64,000 nt of DNA, from contig NC_053044.1 of assembly GCF_003473485.1 (NCBI RefSeq), positions 55,778,091-55,842,090 on the forward strand, read 5' to 3'. Source of the DNA: Medicago truncatula. Taxonomy: Eukaryota; Streptophyta; Magnoliopsida; Fabales; Fabaceae. How positions within the stretch are numbered: the first letter of the stretch is position 1; each line of letters opens with the position of its first letter. Both the position numbers and the translations under genes were made by a program. Below, piece by piece: positions 58,901 through 64,000 of this stretch. The notes under the pieces were generated by a model. It searched no databases. It saw only the letters and a list, made by a program, of their open reading frames with translations, and was not told where the DNA came from.

Positions 58901-60344
58901 GATTTATAAGTTTTAACTCAAAAAGGAAAAGGGTTCTGATACAGAACTACAACTGCTAAATCAGTATAATCACTAGTCATGTAGTCCACACAAACAATAT
59001 TACTGAACATGCTTGATTAATTGTTGCCATTTTCCCAACGAGATCATATTGTTCTCTAGAAAATCTCACATGAATATATGATAGTGCACTAGGGGCCTAA
59101 CAGTATAAATATTTAATACAAATATGCAATTTTAATTTTTAACAAGTCCTTTGCATAATTTATTAAACATTTCATTTCTCACTCATGACGATCTCTTTAT
59201 TTTGGCAAGATGGTCAGGAACTTTAAACAACCACTTCTAAATTTGCTGGAATCTGGAAACGTAGACCTCTGCTTTGCCAATGAGGATGAGGCAACTGAAC
59301 TTTTAAGGTGACTGTCGTCAATAGTAGTCACTATCAATCCTGATTTTTATCAAGATATCATTTGAGGAAGATAGAATTTATTTTCAGTTTCCAAGTTATT
59401 GCCTGCCTTGATTTCATTGTGTATTTTTTATTTTATTTTAAATAATTAATATAAAGATACTTTATGATGAATTTTAGGGGCGAACAGAATGCTGATCCTA
59501 TAGCTGCTGTAGAGTTTCTTGCCAAATACTGTCAATGGGCTGTGGTAACATTGGGCTCTAATGGATGCATTGCTAGACATGGGAAGGAGGTTTGTTATTT
59601 TTTTGATGTCCTGTTTTATATGCTATACCCGGTTTCTTCTATCATTATTTTCCCCTCTTTGGGAATGCGTGCAGTTAGTTTATTGACTGCAAGACACAAT
59701 ATTTAACTCAACACTAGACATGGTTTAGCTAATTTCACCCATTAGGAAATTAGGAGTTTGGTTTGAAGTCATATGCCTCCCTTTATAAAATAAGATTTCT
59801 GAATGCTGAAGCTTTCCTGCTAGCTTAATGTTCCGTCCATAATGTTAGTATAACAAACACAAAATTTGCATTCTCCCCATCGGTCCAACTCAAATATACC
59901 AAAGTTCTAGGAAGGAGGTAGAAGGGTGTACTCGGCAGCATTCTGCAGAATCTGCATTATGTCTGATCTTTCATTCATCATTATCATCAGTAAAGATTGG
60001 CCAACATTAGCATCATGGGACTCTTTTGTAAAGAAATTGTTTGCTGTTGACATGATGAATAACAATTGCAAACGAATCGTTTTACTTGTCAGATGATACG
60101 TGTCTCGGCTATAGGGGAATCAAAGGCAACTGATGCTACAGGAGCTGGAGATCTTTTTGCAAGTGGATTTTTGTACGGAGTGGTTAAGGGTTTGTCACTA
60201 GAAGAATGCTGCAAAGTAGGCACATGCAGTGGTGGGTCTGTCATCCGCTGTCTTGGGGGTGAGGTGACGTCTGAGAATTGGCAATGGATGTACAAGCAGA
60301 TGCAAGTAAAGGATCTTCCCACACCTGATGGCATATGCAAATGA
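55928..60344 (+). CDS. pfkB-family carbohydrate/nucleoside kinase
   Basis: Eight exons: 55928-56086, 56159-56416, 56905-56976, 57081-57119, 58383-58490, 59210-59307, 59478-59589, 60093-60344. They code 365 aa. The ribokinase fold is visible: substrate-side GGSVANTIRGLSSGFG (about 103-118), GACGDDEQG, and the signature DATGAGDLFASGFLYG with catalytic base D302 in exon 8. Preceding it is WAVVTLGSNGCIARHG. It resembles the plant pfkB group of Arabidopsis At1g19600 and cyanobacterial sugar-kinase relatives rather than fructokinase or adenosine kinase; the substrate is not defined. No transit peptide is evident (MVAEGFCLNQNGEELEAPPF), so probably cytosolic. All junctions keep frame with GT-AG ends, the first donor being the weak CCC|GTCTGT. 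Introns 2, 4 and 5 contain MITEs. Confidence 0.9.
56455..56826. mobile_element. hAT-like MITE, ~372 bp, in kinase intron 2
   Basis: GGCCCTGTTTGGATAAACAA at the left and CCAATACAAACGGGTC at the right, with the inner ATAAGCTGAAAATAGC motifs typical of a widespread legume MITE. The target duplication is not clear. Confidence 0.75.
57358..58238. mobile_element. hAT element, 881 bp, in kinase intron 4
   Basis: Ends TAGGGATGGGCA / TGCCCACCCTA and an exact 8-bp duplication GCATTGGC (57350-57357, 58239-58246). Subterminal arms are full of GTTCAGTT/AACTGAAC motifs. The middle (57540-58020) is GC-richer, with repeated CGGTGACCGGAGATGGAG-like units, possibly captured sequence. No transposase. Confidence 0.9.
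58580..58830. mobile_element. Mutator-like MITE, 251 bp, in kinase intron 5
   Basis: Ends GGGTTAAATATGTTTAGTCC and the complement of GGGACTAAAAACATATTTAACCC. Flanks TAAAAAACT and TAGAAAATT share seven of nine bases, so an older insertion. Confidence 0.8.
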
Positions 60345-61707
60345 TTATTGCCAACATTGTTTCCTATTTCTTCCTATTTGTGCTGTTGTTTGTTTTTTCC
60401 TTTCTAATTATAGTTTTATTATTCATATCTTACTATCAATTGGAACGACCACCATAATAACAATACAATTTGTGGCTGGTTTGACTAATGTACTTCAGCT
60501 TAAGGCGATTATGCACCGTCATCCCTCGTTTAATGTTAACCACAGAATGAGCGTTACTTCAATTTTTTCTCTGCATTTAACTTTTGATGAGCTTGTCATA
60601 AGTATCACGGATGAAGCTGCCTGCTCAAATGTTTTTCCCTCATTATTGATGTACACTTTCATGAGGTTTAGTTGGTCAAGGGTGAACTGCAACTGAGAAC
60701 ACTGGCAAAATAAACACCCAAGTACGTAGCTTATAAGGGTGGATCATAGATTTCAACATTTTTTTAAGGAACTCTTCCTACTTGGTGAAACAAAAAATTA
60801 TACCACCATCAATTTTTATTTTTTTTCAAAATCGCTGTATTTTTCTCGCATTTATTGAAGTGGATCTCAACCCTAATATTTAGTTATTTGAGTCAAGAGT
60901 AAAAGTGAACATAATCAACTCTCCTATTTTCCTTAAAAAAAAAAAACCTATCTACTTTTTTTTTTTATCAATTCTATCTTTATCTTTTTTTTTTGAAGGA
61001 ATTCTATCTTTATCTTATCAATTAATTTTAAAAAAAATTATATCTTATCAATTATTTTGCGTTTACTTAATGAAGATAAAGAGTAAATAAAACATAAAAT
61101 ATGCAAGGCCCGGGTTCAAACTCCGGCCACCATAAAAAAAAAAAAAAAAAAGCGAATAGACCAATGAAAAGTAAAGGTATATATTTAAAAATTTAATTAT
61201 TAATTGAAAAGAATTTTTTTTTGTTCAAAACAAACTTTTTTTTCCACTTGAATAAAAGTATCCATTGCAGATCATTCATAATCAGTGGCTCAAGAAACAT
61301 AGGAATAACATATGATTGTAGTATAGGGTAAGGATAAAATAAAGGATGCCATTGTTAAAGAATGAACTTAATTCTAAAATAAGGACAATTATGGAGAGTC
61401 ACCCTTACATTGCTAAAAAAATACTGCTCACCTCAGATCCATTATTGGACAAATTAGACAACTTGTCAACCAAAACTTTACGGTCAGCCTATATAATGAG
61501 ATGGTTGCTCAGTATGCACCTCAAAGTTACAATCCAGTCTAATTTTACACATAACAACAGCCGGTTGAAAATTAAGATCTGATTGAAAGCAAAATTGAGG
61601 TGCCTATTAAACAACTTTCATGTAGCGACCTGGGTCAATTCCATCTCCTAGGCTAGTTCAAGTGTACAAAATAAATTTGGGAGTCGCGATGGTTTAATGG
61701 TTGGGAG
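60345..61707. other. 3' region of the kinase gene and intergenic
   Basis: Likely 3' UTR to about 60700. Then AT-rich DNA, a micro-insertion (60970) and a SINE 3' fragment at about 61105-61150 (GGCCCGGGTTCAAACTCC followed by a 19-A tail). Confidence 0.45.
60970..61016 (-). repeat. Micro-insertion flanked by 17-bp direct repeats
   Basis: AATTCTATCTTTATCTT at 60970-60986 and 61000-61016 around eight T plus GAAGG. Confidence 0.8.
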
Positions 61708-62335
61708 TAGGGATGAGAATAGGCTAAGCCGAGCTAGGCTTTGCAAGGCCTAAGTCTGGTCTGACAAATTTTTGTAAAGCCTGCGGCCTGTCATAGGCTT
61801 ACTTTTTAGGTCTGAGTCTGGCCTTATGAAAGTCTGATTAGGCCTACTAGCCTGTTTAAAAGCCTATTTCATATGAATATCTTTAAATAAGTAGTGTAAT
61901 CCAATGTTAAATAGACTAGCTAGCTGATAGATCAATGATATTAAACTCTCTAATATTATTTAACGGAACTTTTAGAGAACTTTACAATATATTATATCAT
62001 ATTTCAATTCTAATTTATAATAATACATTTAAATATGCGAAAAAATAATATAAACTAATAAGCTTAAATTACTTTAAATGTTGACAAATTTATAATTTAA
62101 TTCAAAGTAGAGTATATAATATAATATCAATAATATTATTCATATTTACATAAGTAGGCCAACCTAATAGGCCTAAAAGGCTTTTCTAATAGCTTGTGGC
62201 CTGACCTTTTGAGCTAAATAAGTTTCTAAAAAAACATAGGTCTTCCCTATTTAAGAAAAAAGTCTGACCTCGTCTGACCTGTCGTAGGCTAGGCTCTAGG
62301 CCCCTGTAGACCGATCTAACCTATTCCCATCTCTA
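61708..62335. mobile_element. hAT element, 628 bp
   Basis: Ends TAGGGATGAGAATAGGC and the complement of CTATTCCCATCTCTA. Flanks GTTGGGAG and ATTGGGAG (61700-61707, 62336-62343). Arms contain many AGGCCTA-type repeats. Same superfamily style as 57358. Confidence 0.85.
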
Positions 62336-62343
62336 ATTGGGAG

Positions 62344-63378
62344 TCAAAGACTTAAATATGGCAACATTCAATAACTTAATTTTGAAATATTTAACAGATC
62401 TAGCAATTTACTAACATTTGCCTTCCAAAAAATTAAACAAATCACCCATATTTCATCGTGTCCAAACTTTCAATAACTTAATTTTGGGCAACATTCTTTT
62501 GGGTTGACAACTTAAATTTTGACATTTAAATATAAATGTTTTACAAAATACTTCATCCGTCCTTTTTATAAGAAACAATCAAAAAAAATATCAAAACCAA
62601 TACAATCATTAATTGATAGTGGTAATTGGCTTGGGAGCCATTAATTGATGTAGTTTTTTTTGAATATGTTTATAATTATATCCTCATAAAAAGTTGTAAA
62701 ATATTAAATACACCCGTTAACATTAAAAATAAAAAAAATAAAAAAAAATCAATGAGGAGTAAATAAAGTCTTTTAAGCAAATACCATCTTAAAAACTGCG
62801 ACATTTTCTTATAAATATGACCTTTTTAAAAATAAAATAAAAACTTATTCAGTTACAAATAAGGACCGGAGGGAGTATAATTTATCTAAACATTTTTTCC
62901 GCAGTTACAAATATCTAATTTCATATATCTTCACATTCTAAATAATTTAAAAATAATCACATCGATATCTTACTCAGTTACTCAAAAATCAATATGCAAA
63001 ACAATTTTAGTTTTTAAGAACAATATGCAAAACATTAATAGACTATATGTATAAGACTCAAAAATGCCTTTCACTGATCCATTTCTCTATTTTGGAAAAT
63101 TGGTACTTCTCTTGAAATTTCAAGTCATATGCCCCAAATCAAAAAATGACAGTGTGGTTGATAGCTTAAAATTGGAAAACTGGGTTTTATACTAGCATTT
63201 TCAAAAGATTCAGCTGCCCTTCAGTGGCTAGTGATAATACAAAATCAACTCAAATTTCAACTTTATATGCTCCCGAAGCCTAAAACCAACTATTACAAGT
63301 GAACACTAACCTAATGTCGGAAACAATTTATTGCAAGTGTACACAGACATTTCACAGACCAATATATCATCTAACCGG
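62344..63378. other. Intergenic, 3' side of ornithine carbamoyltransferase
   Basis: A Stowaway MITE at 62551-62875, otherwise AT-rich. The part from about 63200 is probably 3' UTR of the minus-strand gene. Confidence 0.45.
62551..62875. mobile_element. Stowaway (Tc1/mariner) MITE, 325 bp
   Basis: CTTCATCCGTCCTTTTTATA at left, AAGGACCGGAGGGAG at right, TA on both sides (62549-62550, 62876-62877). Confidence 0.75.

Positions 63379-64000
<622 letters not shown>

Overview
This looks like plant nuclear DNA, most likely from a papilionoid legume close to Medicago. It is strongly AT-rich, with short GT-AG exons separated by long TE-filled introns. Its genes have familiar plant homologues: RADIALIS-like MYB, CBSX3-like, gamma carbonic anhydrase, phenylcoumaran benzylic ether reductase, and the C-terminal exon of an ornithine carbamoyltransferase. 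The genus is an inference from gene and repeat style, not a measurement. Exon boundaries were read by eye from GT-AG sites, frame and family conservation.

Layout. 1-3 kb: a SINE and a RADIALIS-like gene (+). 3.3-7.0 kb: an AlkA-type DNA glycosylase (+) with a short last exon. 7.9-9.8 kb: a single-exon acyl-AMP-ligase-like gene (+). 12.1-13.0 kb: a secreted Pro/Ala-rich protein (-). 13.7-15.4 kb: a second RADIALIS-like gene (-). 17.0-18.8 kb: a Helitron helicase remnant. 19.0-20.3 kb: a five-exon CBSX3-like gene (-). 21.1-21.9 kb: an unrecognised 271-aa protein (+). 23.4-27.1 kb: a complete 3720-bp Mutator-like element with a 9-bp target duplication, carrying a decayed plant-mobile-domain gene. 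27.5-28.3 kb: an unrecognised 138-aa conserved-looking protein (+). 28.3-35.5 kb: gene-poor, with several large terminal-inverted-repeat (TIR) elements and SINEs. 35.6-44.0 kb: two tandem PCBER/isoflavone-reductase-family genes (+), the first with a 4.5-kb intron packed with nested transposons. 44.6-45.2 kb: a small secreted protein (-). 46.7-47.7 kb: a broken retroelement-derived frame. 48.0-52.7 kb: gamma carbonic anhydrase (+). 54.1-55.1 kb: a second Helitron helicase remnant (-). 55.9-60.3 kb: a pfkB-family kinase (+). 60.3-63.4 kb: repeats. 63.38-63.56 kb: last exon of ornithine carbamoyltransferase (-), which continues beyond the window.

The genes do not form a pathway. They are ordinary single-transcript nuclear genes, apart from the PCBER tandem pair and the two RADIALIS-like paralogues with identical exon-1 length. 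The main interest is in the mobile DNA. There is the complete PMD-carrying Mutator-like element with palindromic subterminal repeats. There are about nine further TIR elements with recognisable target duplications, several of them nested. There is also a set of nine micro-insertions: short tails ending in an A-run, each flanked by 8-17-bp direct repeats. These look like extremely truncated retro-insertions or double-strand-break repair scars.
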